Shown: positions 1 to 11,491 of the stretch, piece after piece
Position numbering within the stretch: the first letter of the stretch is position 1
How the letters are laid out: every line of letters begins with the position of its first letter
From: Marisa cornuarietis
Lineage: Eukaryota; Mollusca; Gastropoda; Architaenioglossa; Ampullariidae
DNA: 64,000 nucleotides
Reading direction: 5' to 3'
Assembly: GCA_004794655.1 (NCBI GenBank)
Contig: SMMW01000018.1
Span: forward strand, 1 to 64,000
The notes under the pieces: generated by a model
Database searches by the model: none
What the model was told of the DNA's origin: nothing
Seen by the model: only the letters and a program-made list of their open reading frames with translations
Made by a program: the position numbers and the translations under genes

Positions 1-3000
1 AATAATAATAATAATAATTGAAGATTTGTATAGCGCATATTCACACTCATAGAGAGCATGCTCTTAGCGCTTAAAACGAGGAAGAGACGTGGACTAAGTA
101 GATACAGAACAAAGGGACGAAAGAAAACGACAGTACTGACGAAACAGAAAACAAAAGGCATCAAGTAACAGGAACAGAGAAATATAGTGATTCTGCGAGA
201 AAGATGGGTAAAGTAGCAAGAGGGAGGGGGGGAGGGTAAGAAGGACTAGCATTGTGTGGACTGTGTTAGGAGTAATGCTCAAGGAAGAGGTGCGTTTTCA
301 GTACAGATTTGAAAGATTCAGTTGTAGGAAGGTGGCGGATATGGAAAGGAAGAGAGTTCCATTGTTTTGCAGCACAGTAGCCAAAAGTCCTGTGACCATA
401 TGTTGTTGTTCTGGTGACAGGAACAGTTAGGATACGGTCGTCAGACGAAGAGCGTAGTTGTCTGGACGGAGAGTAAGGGATGAGAAGTTCAGAGAAATAG
501 TCAGGACAGGAGCCAGCAAAGAAATTAAAAAACAGCACAGACAGTTTGTACTGAATGCGAGAACGGATGGGTAGCCAGTGTAGAAAACGAAGGAGAGGAG
601 TGACATGGTCCCGTTTCCTTGCTCTAAGCACCAGACGTGCAGCGGAGTTCTGTACTCTCTGGAGTCTCTGAATGAGGTAGTCAGGGGCAGCCTGCCAGCA
701 AGGAGTTGCAGTAGTCAAGTCGAGAAAGAACAAACGCACAGACAAGAGTGTTGGCAGCGCGTGTAGAGAGAAAGTGACGGATAGCGCTGATCTTACGGAG
801 CTCATAGTAGGCAGACCGACAGACAGATGCTACATGTCTATCGAGTGTCATGTCATCAGTGACAATAAATCCCAGATTCCTAACAGATGACGTGAAGGTG
901 ATGTTGCTGTCGCCCACCTTGATGTGATTGGGCAGACTGACGAGTGAAGGTTGATGTCTCTTCTATGGCACAAGAGGGCTTCCGTTTTATCATCATTTAG
1001 TTTAAGCTTGTTTTTTACCATCCAGCCCTTGACATCGCTGATACAAGCTTCTAGAGAGCTAATAGCAGAGTGAGATTTCTTTAGAAGTGGCCTCACCACC
1101 GCATTTTTGAACAAAGATGGGAAAACACCTGACGACAGGCTGACATTTACAATATTTGTGATGGCAGGAAGTAGAGTATCTAGGCACTCGAGCAGAAGGC
1201 TTGTGGGCATCGGATCTAACTCGCAAGTTGTTGGTTTAGCTTTTAGAATAACCGCTTTCACATCGGTCTCAGAGACTGGTAGGAACTTGGTCATGGAGCA
1301 TCCTGGGAGGGCATCACAGGAGATGCTGTCAAGCGCCGACACAGAGTCTAAAGATGATCGAATGTCCGATATCTTGCTGGTGAAATAATCACTAAAAACT
1401 TGCGGCAGCAGTGAAGCAGGGTAGGCAGTAGGCAGTGGTGTTGCTGTCTTAGATCCAGTCATTTGACAGCAGATGGCAAAGAGCTTTTTGGAGGAGGTGC
1501 AGTTAATTATTTGGCCCTGAAGATATGATGCTTTAGCCGCATAAATGCATTTTGCAACGCTTCGCTTTGCAGCATTATAAATTTCTTTGTGGATGGCGAG
1601 TCCAGTCTTCCGCCAAAGACGTTCAGCACGCCGGCGCGTGCGCTTCAGGTCACGGAGTTCAACGCGGATCTGTGAATACCAAGGCGCACATTTAGACTGG
1701 CGCATCAGACGTCGAGACACTGGGGCGTGGTCATCAACTACTCTACGCAAAACACAGTCAAGTTGCTCGGCAGAAGGTGGTTGGAGGAGCGCCATCTGCA
1801 GCTGTGCTTTGAATGCTAGTCTATCCACATTTTGTAATGACCGAGTGGGTCTGAAAACTGGCGCCGATGATGGGCATTTGCGATCCAGTTCGATTAGTAC
1901 AGAGTAGTGGTCAGATGAGAGATCGTGGGAAACATCAACTGACTGGACTAAGTGGTCATCAGGTCGATGTATGACCCAGTCCAGGATGTGATCTCTTTTG
2001 TGAGTTGGTTGCGACACGGACTGGACAAAACGAAAGGTGTGCAACATTTCGGACAGTTTGACAGTGTCAGGGTGAGAACTGTTGTCGAAGTGTACATTAA
2101 CATCTCCGAGGGGAATTGCGGGTCCAATTAGTGCATTGCTATAATCCAAGAGATCATGGAATTCTGAGAAAAATGTAGAGGCTGTAAGTTTGTTCCTGGC
2201 GCTAGGAGGAGGTCTGTAGATGCAGAGCAGGTGCATCGAGCAATGAGGAGCCGAAGAGGAGACTTGTACAAATTCAAAAGACGTGTGAGGGAACGATACG
2301 GCAGTAGTAAAAGACAGGTACTTGGCAAGTGATGATCTGTAGATTATAGCAATACCACCACCACGTGTAGGGCGGGGGAAAGATTTCAGGCAGTAGCCCA
2401 CTGGAGTAAGATCGACACACACGCTCTCGTCGCCATGTTGTTTAAGCCACGTCTCAGTGATGATGAAAATATCAAGGCGGCGGTCTGTGACAAATTCTAC
2501 GATTTCAGCTCGCTTCAGTGACTGTTGTGCAGACGATACAGACTGGGCGTTGAAAAGCCCAACGTGGAGGCGAGTGTTCAGTTGTGGTGTGCGGGAAACT
2601 TGGCAGTCTCCTGTTCTCAGACGACCATGTTGGTTTGGTGTAAAGTTATTCGACCCAACTGGTTCACTCTCATCACGTCCACGCTGACGCTGATGCTGCT
2701 GTGTAGGGGAAACACGATTCAGCAGAGAGTTGACACACAGCGAAGCTTTCACAAAACCGGAGTCAGACTCAGAATCAGGTGAAGGGGGGCACGAGACAGA
2801 ATAACTACGAGTAGCAGATTTTTTCAAAGGACGCTGTTTACGGCGACCAGCACGATAGCGACGGATTCGAATCTGTTGTTTCAATGGGCTGTCAACATTA
2901 ATAGAATCATAATAAAGGGAAAATCTTCTCAAAGTGTCAACTAAACAGGCTGGAAGTGGAAGAGTTGCAAGGGGATTCAATAATGATAACTGAGTTGTCG

Positions 3001-3070
3001 AGTAGACAAACTGTCTTGTCATAATTCTATTACATAAAAATAAAATGCAGCACGAGTTCAAAAAATACAA
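1..3070 (-). mobile_element. Non-LTR retrotransposon (LINE, CR1/L2/Jockey-like), internally deleted and frameshifted
   Basis: Minus-strand remnant of a LINE. A 740-codon open frame (3070 to 848) has an N-terminal basic region, then an endonuclease/exonuclease/phosphatase-type domain from about residue 168: LFNAQSV, TETWL near 205, GDVNVHFD near 343 and SDHYSVL near 400. The start of the reverse transcriptase follows (ELDPMPTSLL, VVRPLLKK). The frame then jumps near 1075 straight to the distal RT/thumb region (CISDVKGWM, KLKLNDDKTEALL), so the catalytic palm with the [F/Y]ADD box is absent. Frameshifts near 921 and 690 split the C-terminal part (LSRLDYCNSLLAG, LQRVQNSAARLVLRA, LHWLP), which ends at 266. 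Positions 1-20 are an (AAT)n run, that is an (ATT)n 3' tail on the minus strand. Family homology is clear; the exact clade is not. The element cannot be autonomous. The 5' limit is uncertain and may extend beyond 3070. Confidence 0.9.
266..917 (-). pseudogene. C-terminal part of LINE reverse transcriptase, frameshifted
   Basis: Two overlapping minus-strand frames together restore the familiar end of a CR1/L2-type polymerase. The frame at 917-681 reads VRNLGFIVTDDMTLDRHV through SRLDYCNSLLAG. The frame at 805-266 continues with PDYLIQRLQRVQNSAARLV, HVTPLLRFLHWLP, RQLRSSSD and a terminal SFKSVLKTHLF. The break at about 690 (GCP-stop against WQAAPDYL) is a frameshift, and another near 921 separates this part from the upstream frame. 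It is part of the element spanning 1-3070. Confidence 0.88.
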
Positions 3071-3574
3071 TAAGAAGAAAACGATAAAAGATATTAAAAC
3101 TGATCAGGATTTAAAGTTAAGCTAACTTCAGAGAAGGATAAACAGAACAAGCAACAGGAAAGCGAGATAAAGAATCAGATGTAAAATCTATGTAATGGCC
3201 GAGAACGTAACCGTTAAAAGTAAAGTCTGCAACAAAAACATAAAAGCAAAGCAATTACAGATAGTAAAACAATAACAGAGGAAAGCTTAAGAGAAACAAA
3301 TACAACTTGCAACTATAAGAAACCTATGGGTACGAAGAACAAAGAGGTTGCACGAGAAAATGTAAAAATTCACAGGAGAATGACACAAAGAGGAATCAGG
3401 GAACAGAGTCGCGGCTAGGGGGATGCGGGGCCTTGGGAAAATAGAATTGCGGGGCCTTTGGAAGCCGGCACAACATACGTAGCAGGGCAAAAAAAGTGCT
3501 GGATGTCTTCCGAATAATGAATAACCATACCAGATTTACAACAATAGTATATATATATATATCGCGGTACGAGA
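3071..3574. other. AT-rich stretch, no gene seen
   Basis: A-rich on the plus strand with no coding similarity. It may include the 5' end of the adjacent LINE, since I see no terminal repeat or target-site duplication marking its boundary. A short (TA)n run lies near 3548-3562. Confidence 0.5.
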
Positions 3575-4880
3575 GGCGGTGTTTGCCTGATGAGACGAAA
3601 AGGAAAAGGACATGAATTTATGTCGCGGTCACGCCCCCCGGAGCCGCTGGGAAGCACAAACGCAGCCACTCACTCAGCCGCCACGCTCACACACTCGCTC
3701 AATCGGCCAGGGGTGGGACCGGACGTGCCTATCGAACTATGGATGAGCGTAGACCAAAACAAAGACAGAGGAACAGTACAAACAAATTTATTATACACAG
3801 AAGAAAAAACAAAATAAAATAAAGAAAAAACAAAGGAGGAGCACAGATAAAACTAATGTAACGCCTGTGCGTGCCCAAGCACCCACATATACGTAGCAGA
3901 AAAACACCCCGAGCAAAAGGTGGGGGGGGGGTACCCACACACACACACACACACAAGGGGTGGAACACGCAAAACAAAAAGGGGATGGGGTGATGCAGGG
4001 GACACAACACTGCACACGCCGCAGCGTAGCCCTGGGGAGCAACTGCCCGTCACAATGTTCACTGCCCTGTGGCTCGCCTGTCCTGCGCAACGCTCCAGCG
4101 CTGGCCCACCTGAGAGAGGGGAGGGGTGGAGCAGGGGACACGACACCCGCACACACTGCGGTATAGTAGTGGAGGAGCAGACTGTCTCACAGCACAGGCT
4201 CCCTCCCTCCTCCGGTCTGTCCAGCACACCTCTGCAGGTCTGAAACCCGAGCAGCCCAGTGGTCACATGGGCTCCCGCGCGCAGCTCCGTCCGCCTGCAA
4301 CTCCTGAGGAGGGCTTGGTCGTCCCGGGGACGCAGCCGAGTCACGTGCCCAAGAGTCGGCGATGAGGGAGACAAAAGCGATGATCCGATGACTGTGTTAT
4401 GAAGAGTAAAGAGGGGATTTGGCAGGGGGGGGGGCGTTCTCAAGAGGACATGAAGATGAAGATAATGACGAAAACGACGATAATGACGAATACGAATAAG
4501 AAGAATAGGAGCCCAAACGGCTCGTGGAAAAAAAATCGATCGGTCGATCACCAAGTCGAAGAAAGAAAAGGAGCGCCGTCCGCACGACCCGCGCTGCCTG
4601 CTACAAGAGAAAGACTGTCCCGCAGGGGTAAGAGCGCGCCAAAAACCCGCGTGCGCAGGGGATAGGGCGAAAAACCGGAGAAGGGGGGGGGGGTTACGTC
4701 CAGTCCTGAATGACCGGTCCGCGTGGGGCTCGCGGGACGAGTGGGGTCGCGGCCGCGGTCGGCTGAATCGACGCGCTTCCCCCCGCCCGCCCGCGTCCCC
4801 ATGCGACAAGCCAGCAAAGTGCGGTGGAGAGACAAGAGAAAAAGAAAAGAGCAAAAAACAGACACGCGACAAATTTCTAG
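3575..4880. other. GC-rich block of unknown nature with a long minus-strand open frame
   Basis: This block is clearly richer in G+C and CpG than its surroundings. It contains homopolymer G runs (3922-3931, 4426-4434, 4684-4692) and a (CA)n tract at about 3937-3955. A minus-strand frame of 339 codons stays open from 4872 to 3853, but its product is arginine/serine/proline-rich with no domain I recognise, and other frames here are also long, as expected in GC-rich DNA. It could be a promoter/CpG-rich region, a GC-rich mobile element or a chance open frame. I do not call a gene. Confidence 0.45.
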
Positions 4881-5614
4881 AATTTCAAGCAAATTACGGA
4901 CTGTTTCATCACGACGGTGCACTTGTTAGCGCTGGGCCCCCATAAGGCGCATGGGATTGGACGGTCGCCCTTCCTGACCCCCCCACCCCACCACCGGGTC
5001 TGCAGGGAACAAACAGTAAAGAATTTTCGAAATAATTATAATAACAACAATAATAATGATTATGACATTTATGAAGTGCCCATTATAGGTATAGCATTCA
5101 TGAGGCCCGCATACTCGTAATAACTCGTGAACACATGTACATGCATACCTACACACAAAGAGACACTATGAGAGGAAAAAAGCTAAGTTTAAAAAGACAT
5201 TTTGAAGGAACAGACAGAGATATTTTTTCTGGTGAATATAGCGTGGCAGTTCTTCTAGGTGAGTGGACCAGAAACAGAAAGGAAACGTGGTCCAAATATC
5301 GGAAGTCTGGTCTGCGGACTCAAAAGATTAGGAGACAGAATGAAGCGGTGTGTAGATGTGAAGTGAGTTGGATAAATAGGTGGGTACAAAGCCACTGAAA
5401 CACATAATGTAATGACTACATCTCATACTATTACTGTACCTACATCCCTTCATACCTTCATCACTTTGCTTCACGCTCTACTCTTGTACCTCATCTTTAT
5501 GTTGTTCAGTGTGTCTATATGTATCTCACCCTCCACTGTCTCTTTCATTTATGCTTATTGGTCTGCGCAGAGAGTGCGATCTATCTTGGTCGTGAAGATG
5601 CGCGTTATAAGTTC
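4881..5614. other. Non-coding spacer with (ATT)n-like tract
   Basis: Short frames only. Positions 5034-5065 hold an imperfect AAT/ATT tract followed by a sequence resembling the 3' tails of the LINE-type repeats elsewhere in the window. Nothing else is recognisable. Confidence 0.4.
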
Positions 5615-5840
5615 ACATTATTATTATTATTATTACTTATAACAGAGGATCCTTCGTATTGAGTGACTTTAAAGACTGGAAGCCAGCAGCGTTCAGCAAT
5701 TAAAAGAGTAGTGTCATCAGCTGTCACCATACGAAAAATGAGACAGGCACCATTGTTTTGAACTCGATGGAGAATATGGATGGTAGAATCAAGAAAGCCA
5801 GCAAGAAGATAGTTACTGTAGTCTATGCAAGAGATAACAA
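5615..5840 (-). mobile_element. LINE 3'-end remnant (RT C-terminal region)
   Basis: The minus-strand translation from 5838 to 5650 reads VISCIDYSNYLLAG, ILHRVQNNGACLIFR, and later ERCWLPVFK. This matches the conserved end of CR1/L2-type polymerases (SRLDYCNSLLAG, LQRVQN.AARLV, LHWLPV), seen also in the LINE at 1-3070. An (ATT)n run on the plus strand at about 5615-5637 lies on its 3' side, the expected tail position. Short and diverged; a relic. Confidence 0.7.
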
Positions 5841-6442
5841 GGGGTCATCTGTTGGATGATGTCTTCAGACCCGCGTAATGCATCGGAGATGATAACAGCA
5901 TGACTTGGCAGTATGGAAGATAACATAACCATGGGCAGAGTGTTGTGGAATACGACATTCAAGTTATTAGAAGAGTCAGAAATAAGAATAACAATAATAT
6001 CAAGTTGGAGTGAGAGAGAGAGAGAGAAAGAAAGCAAGGATGGTGAGAAAGATTCTGAAGTCAATACGAATGGCTTCGGAGTTGATCTCACACCGGGTCC
6101 AGCTCCCTGTAAAAGAAGAATAGTATAACTAACTCGTGTAAACTAAGAGTATTAAAACTCATGTTTATTCCATCTCACTGAGCGATTTTTCGATGCGTGC
6201 AAATAACTTTATATTCAGCTAACAGTCTATTAACGGAATTATTCCTGGAGGTGATGTGCAATGAAAGTCAGACTAAATTGGCCGTTCCTGCCCAAAGATC
6301 ATGCAATGCTTTGTTAGGCGTCCATCACGACCTGACGGATGGTGGGGTAGTGATGTTCACCAACACGACATTAAGCCCGTCTTCTTGTTTGAAATGTGTT
6401 AGACGTTTCGACCAGCAGTACTCGAGTGACGTCACCCAGCGA
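5841..6442. other. 3' flank / 3' untranslated region of the homeobox gene
   Basis: Downstream of the minus-strand stop codon of the homeobox gene. A minus-strand AATAAA (plus-strand tttatt, 6164-6169) lies about 275 bases after the stop and is a plausible polyadenylation signal. A palindromic TGACGTCA (6426-6433) lies just past the stop. Otherwise no gene is seen; a short GA tract is at about 6013-6026. Confidence 0.5.
6164..6169 (-). promoter_or_regulatory. Candidate polyadenylation signal of homeobox gene
   Basis: AATAAA on the minus strand about 275 bases after the predicted stop at 6443. Its position suits a short 3' UTR; no downstream GU-rich element was tested. Confidence 0.4.
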
Positions 6443-6540
6443 CTATATCGTGGCGATGGCGTCGCTGTGCTCCTTGGCTTTCATACGAAGCGTGGCGATG
6501 CTGCTGGCTCGTGCGTCGCCCTGCGTTGCTAGGAGACCGT
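6443..6540 (-). CDS. Homeobox gene exon 5: OAR motif and stop
   Basis: The acceptor (CCACTCAG, AG at 6542-6541) opens the exon in phase 1. It encodes the last 31 residues, including [14 protein letters not shown], which fits the OAR (otp, aristaless, Rax) motif, and ends in TAG at 6445-6443. OAR motifs modulate activation and DNA binding in paired-class proteins. Here only six residues follow the motif, similar to Alx proteins and unlike Arx, which has a longer tail. Confidence 0.85.
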
Positions 6541-9500
6541 CTGAGTGGCAGCTGGTTGTGTGAAAGGCCTGGAAGCTGTCTGGCGCGGCGCCGACCCCGC
6601 GGTCAGGAAAATCTGGTTCACAATAAGACAGAAAGTGGAAAAATGGTTCACAAAGGAAATGAAGGTGGAGAGCATGATTTATGATTGTGTTTGTGCGCGC
6701 GATCCCGTCTCGTGTTATCTGTCGCATTTCATTGACGGCTTCACTCACTCGCTCCCGCACGTGGAATTCTTTTTCCCACATGAGATGGGGGGGGGGGCGG
6801 AAATTCAGCCAATCGGAGTGCTGGTCTATGTTATTTTGTCAGAGGTTTGGGTTAGGGTTAGGGTTAGTTTATTAGGTACAATTGGGCAATTGAGTGGAGC
6901 GAGCAGACGACGGCATATTTTGCGTGTTCTCCGATTGGCTGAATTTCTGCCCCCCCCCCCCCCATCTCATGTGGGAAAAAGAATTCCGCCTCCCGCACGC
7001 ACGCACGCATGCTAACCTCCAGGACACACGGCCTTTGACTGAGTGACGCAGCAGTGGGCAGCGTTCTTCCCTGTCAGTAATGATGTCATTAACGATGACT
7101 GCGCCATGTTGGGTGCGGTCCAGTCCATACTCAGGTTACCATGGAAGTAGACCCCAGGAAGAGGGAGGGATGGGCCTCCGGCTGATGCTGGACACGTCCC
7201 AACTTGTTGGGAGGAAGCTGGTGGGGTGGGGGGCAACGGAGGTGGCAAAGGAGGAGGTAATTTGGAAGTTGCCGGCAAGGCTGCACAGGATAAATGCAAA
7301 GATATAGATGACTGTTTGGTCTTCGAATGAAGATAAGATCCAAGCGCGCTCTCTCTCTCTCTCTTTATCATTCGACCAAATGGCAACATAAAACACCTAC
7401 TTTCCCTGCTGAAGAAATTGGCAAAATAAGAGTCTACTCTTTCTACAGGAGACACCTGCAAAATTAAACTTGTTCCTCGTAGTGGACAAAATGGCAATAT
7501 TGCACACCGACCTTTCCTGAAGTATAAACTAGCAAGATAAATGTGTGCTTTGTCTGTAATTGTCAAGATGAATAAATACAAGTATACACAAGTACACAAA
7601 CAAAGGCGCGCTCGCACACATCCACCCACCCACCCACCAACACACATACACACACACACACACAGGCACGCAGGCACATATTCGCATTCCTCGATTTTCG
7701 AACAGAATTCGTTCCTAAAGACGGTCCAAAAACGAAAAATTTAGAAATCGGAAGTTTGTACGTTTGTATTTTACTGGCATCGGAATGTTCGTTTCTTTAG
7801 TCGCAGTCTGCATAAATTATTCTGAAAGGCAGCAAAAAAATCACCCAGCATTAAGAAGAATTCTTGTCTAGTTGTCTGATTTTCTTAACAGAATAAGACA
7901 TATGACGATAAGAAATAAATAATAAATAATTAAATATTCTTATAAACAGTGTTTTTATTCTTGTCTTTTGTTGACTTGTTCACTGCTTTGTCCAGTTTCT
8001 TCGCAACTCACCACACTAAAAGAGTAAGTTTTATCTGACTGGTCCAAAAAAAAAAAAAAACAGATTCGGCTTATGAAGAAACCATTGGTGAACACTCACA
8101 CATGAACACTCTAGATGAGTTGTATTCTTCGAGATTGGTCTAATTTTTTATTAAATTCTAATTCTAATTTCTAATTCTAATTAAAAGCTTTCGCTTTTAA
8201 TAACTGTTCTCTCGGTTTACCATGTCCTGGATCTTCTCGGCCGGGCTGTCTCCCTTGCTGTTGTTTCTGCTGTTTGCGCCACTTTGCCCGACGGTTTTGG
8301 AACCACACCTGTAACAGGTGACACCACTCACACAAATAATGTACACTACGATTATCCTCCATGTTGGAAGATCTGAAGGCATTGCACGGTAATGTTCATG
8401 TCAGTAAGCAACGCCGATTTTAATGATTGTTTGTTTACAGCTTGGTTTTCATACACCTTCAGAAATTATCACTTTCCAGCTAAACCTTCAAGAATTATCC
8501 CTTTACAGCTAAACCTTCACAAATTATCCCTTTAGAACTATACCTTCAGAAATTATCCCTTTACAGCTAAACCTTCACAAATTATCCCTTTACAACTATA
8601 CCTTCAGAAATTATCCCTGTACAACTACACCTTCACAAGTTGTCCCTGTACAACTACGCCTTCACAAGTTGTCCCTGTACAACTATAGTGCTGGAGTTAC
8701 CTGTACACGAGCTTCAGTAAGCTCCACTCGCAGTGCAAGTTCCTCGCGGAAGAATACATCTGGATAATGGGTTCGTTGAAACGCACGTTCCAGCTCCTCC
8801 AGCTGTGTGCTGGAAAAAGTAGTTCGGTACCTGCGCTGTTTCCGCCGAGCAGGAGCCGCTGACCATGAAAGAAAATTTAAAAAAAAATTAGCTAAACAGT
8901 AGAAAACAATCATCTAACAATTATTAAGTGTCTCGCCAAACATCAGAAGATTTTGTGTGAATATATACACTACAATAGTTAGAGATGGAAGGGTAGTGTA
9001 TATCTGTACGTACGTATATATTCAAAGGAACTGTAGCTAGTATTTGAGTTTCGGACGAATAATTGATAAGAATAAAAAGATTAGTTGAAGAATTTGAAGA
9101 AAGAAAAACGATGAAGACTCAAATACCAGGTAAGACATTGAAGAATATAAGATGGAAAACTTCACGCGATGCCATCGTGAGCCGTGCTAAAAGTAGAGTG
9201 TGAGTGTGAGGAGAAGTGTGAGGAATTTGTGAGGATTGTATGGCGAAGTGTGCGAGATGCGTGAGGGATTTGTGAGGATTTGTGCGAGATGTGTGAGGGA
9301 TTTGTGAGGATTGTGTGACGAAGTGTGCGAGGTGTGTGAGGGATTTGTAAGGATTGTGTGTGAGGTGTGTGAGATGTGTGAGGGATTTGTGAGGATTGTA
9401 TGATGAAGTGTGTGAGATGTGTGAGGGATTTGTAAGGATTGTGTGTGAGGTGTGTGAGGGATTTTTGAGGATTGTATAACGAAGTGTGCGAGATGTGTGA

Positions 9501-10807
9501 GGGATTTGTGAGGATTGTGTGTGAGATGTGTGAGGGATTTTTGAGGATTGTATGACGAAGTGTGCGAGAAGTTTGCCTCGTCCATTTGTTAAGTAGGAAA
9601 GAAGAGTTTGAAGGTGTATTTTCTCCGAAGAAAAGAACAAATCCAGTTTGTGTAGTAGAAACTATTTTCATCGTGCCAGTGTATCTATTATCTAGTACAA
9701 ATAAAGTTTATATTGCCAGTGTCTCTTAGCTGTCTGGTAGAAATACATTTCGTATCGCAAGTTTGTCTAAAAGAACGAATGCTAGTTCGTCAGTTCTTCC
9801 AGGAGAAATGAATTTTATTTTATCACTTGTCTAGTACAAAACGAAGATCTTCATGTTGCTATAACAATGCATGTTGAAGTGAGTGATGGTATCAGAATTT
9901 CTCTCTCATTCTCTTTCTATGTGTCAGTGTTGGGAATTTTATCTTGCCAGCTTCTCCATGATAAGAAGTGAGTGTTTTATATTGCCCGTTTGTCCGGCAG
10001 TAGAAGTATATTTTGCTACTTCTATGATAGAGAAAGTAGACTTTTATCCTCCGGTTTATCGGGGAATGAATTGGTAGAAACGGTCAATACAATGTTTGGT
10101 TTGATTTATTCATTGATGCATGCATCTGATGTTTTCTAGTTTTTCAAAGACATACTAAATTTGTTTTCGCTCCGCTTTGCCCGGCCCTTAAAAAGAAATT
10201 AGTATGAAAAAAAACCAGACTTTGAAGAAGATTTCAGAAAAAGCGGGAAGCTGTTGTAAAAACTGTAGACAAGGGCTGCGAACAAGAGGAGGGAGGGACG
10301 GAGGAAGGGTTCAATCATATCTAATTACCGCCATTTAATTGCATGCCGACGGTCTCCCATTGCAAGGCTTCTTTCTAATTGGTCAGCGGCCTGTGTGAGG
10401 TTTCCTCCTCACGCTCCGGGCGCACGCACTGACACGTGGTAGGTGGCGCTGTCGTCGTGTCGGCAAGATGGCGACACAAGACAAGCCTTCCTACGCGCTC
10501 CCCCTCCAAAATTTTAAAAAAAAAAACCGTGGCGATGCCCAGACAGCTCTATATCGCGAACTCCTAATACCTGGTCAGGATCGGAGGAAAAATAAGTCCA
10601 TTGTGTCGAAATTTGTTCACGTTTCCTTTTGTAACTGTGCAAGAATCTGATGAATAGGCTATATACTTTTTCGTCGACATTTTTGCCCTCGGATATCTCT
10701 TCCTTTCTTTCCTTAATGCTTAATGCCCTTCGCCCCCTTTATGAACACACACACACACACACACACCTCTACACATATAAATTTCTACATGTGTGTTAGC
10801 GCATGTA

Positions 10808-10869
<62 letters not shown>

Positions 10870-11401
10870 TGCGCGCGTGTCTTTTATACGCGCGTGCACC
10901 AGCAAGCACTGAGGGAAACATCTCTAGCATTAGACTACCTGACGACGCGTGACCCTTACCCCCAGGTGACTGTTCTTCATTCCTGGTACGAGCGCTGTCT
11001 ACAGTACCCTGGGTGGACACGACCATGGAGGTGGATACGCTGGTGGAGGCCTGAGTCTGTGTTACACATGGTGATGATGGGAACTCTGTTTGAAGAAATC
11101 AAAGCATCTCCTCAACGCGAGGGTCAAAAGGTTTGCTGACAATGTATGCCATAGCCTGAAATCAAGATAAATATAATCAGGACAGGAGTCCACCTGGGTA
11201 AAGCCCCAGGCTGTCGCCCATTTGATGCGGATGTTGTCATCGAATCTGTTTCCTTTACCGTGTTGTGACATTACTAATGTCAAATAAGGAGGTAGGGAAA
11301 GTAATATACGAAGTTAACATTTACATGTATTGTCCATTCCGTTTCCAGTGCTTGTCCTACCACCTTCTCCTGCGGCAACCGAGAGAGTATTGACAGCCGT
11401 C

Positions 11402-11491
<90 letters not shown>

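Noticed and set aside
5034..5110. LINE tail with an (ATT)n-like run
   Set aside because: Simple-repeat resemblance only; no neighbouring RT-coding sequence.
6848..6866. Telomere or chromosome end
   Set aside because: Only three TTAGGG-type units, inside a gene intron between inverted arms.
9119..9671. Three overlapping repetitive minus-strand frames of 132-173 codons
   Set aside because: They arise from a stop-free tandem repeat; no domain, and all three frames are equally open.
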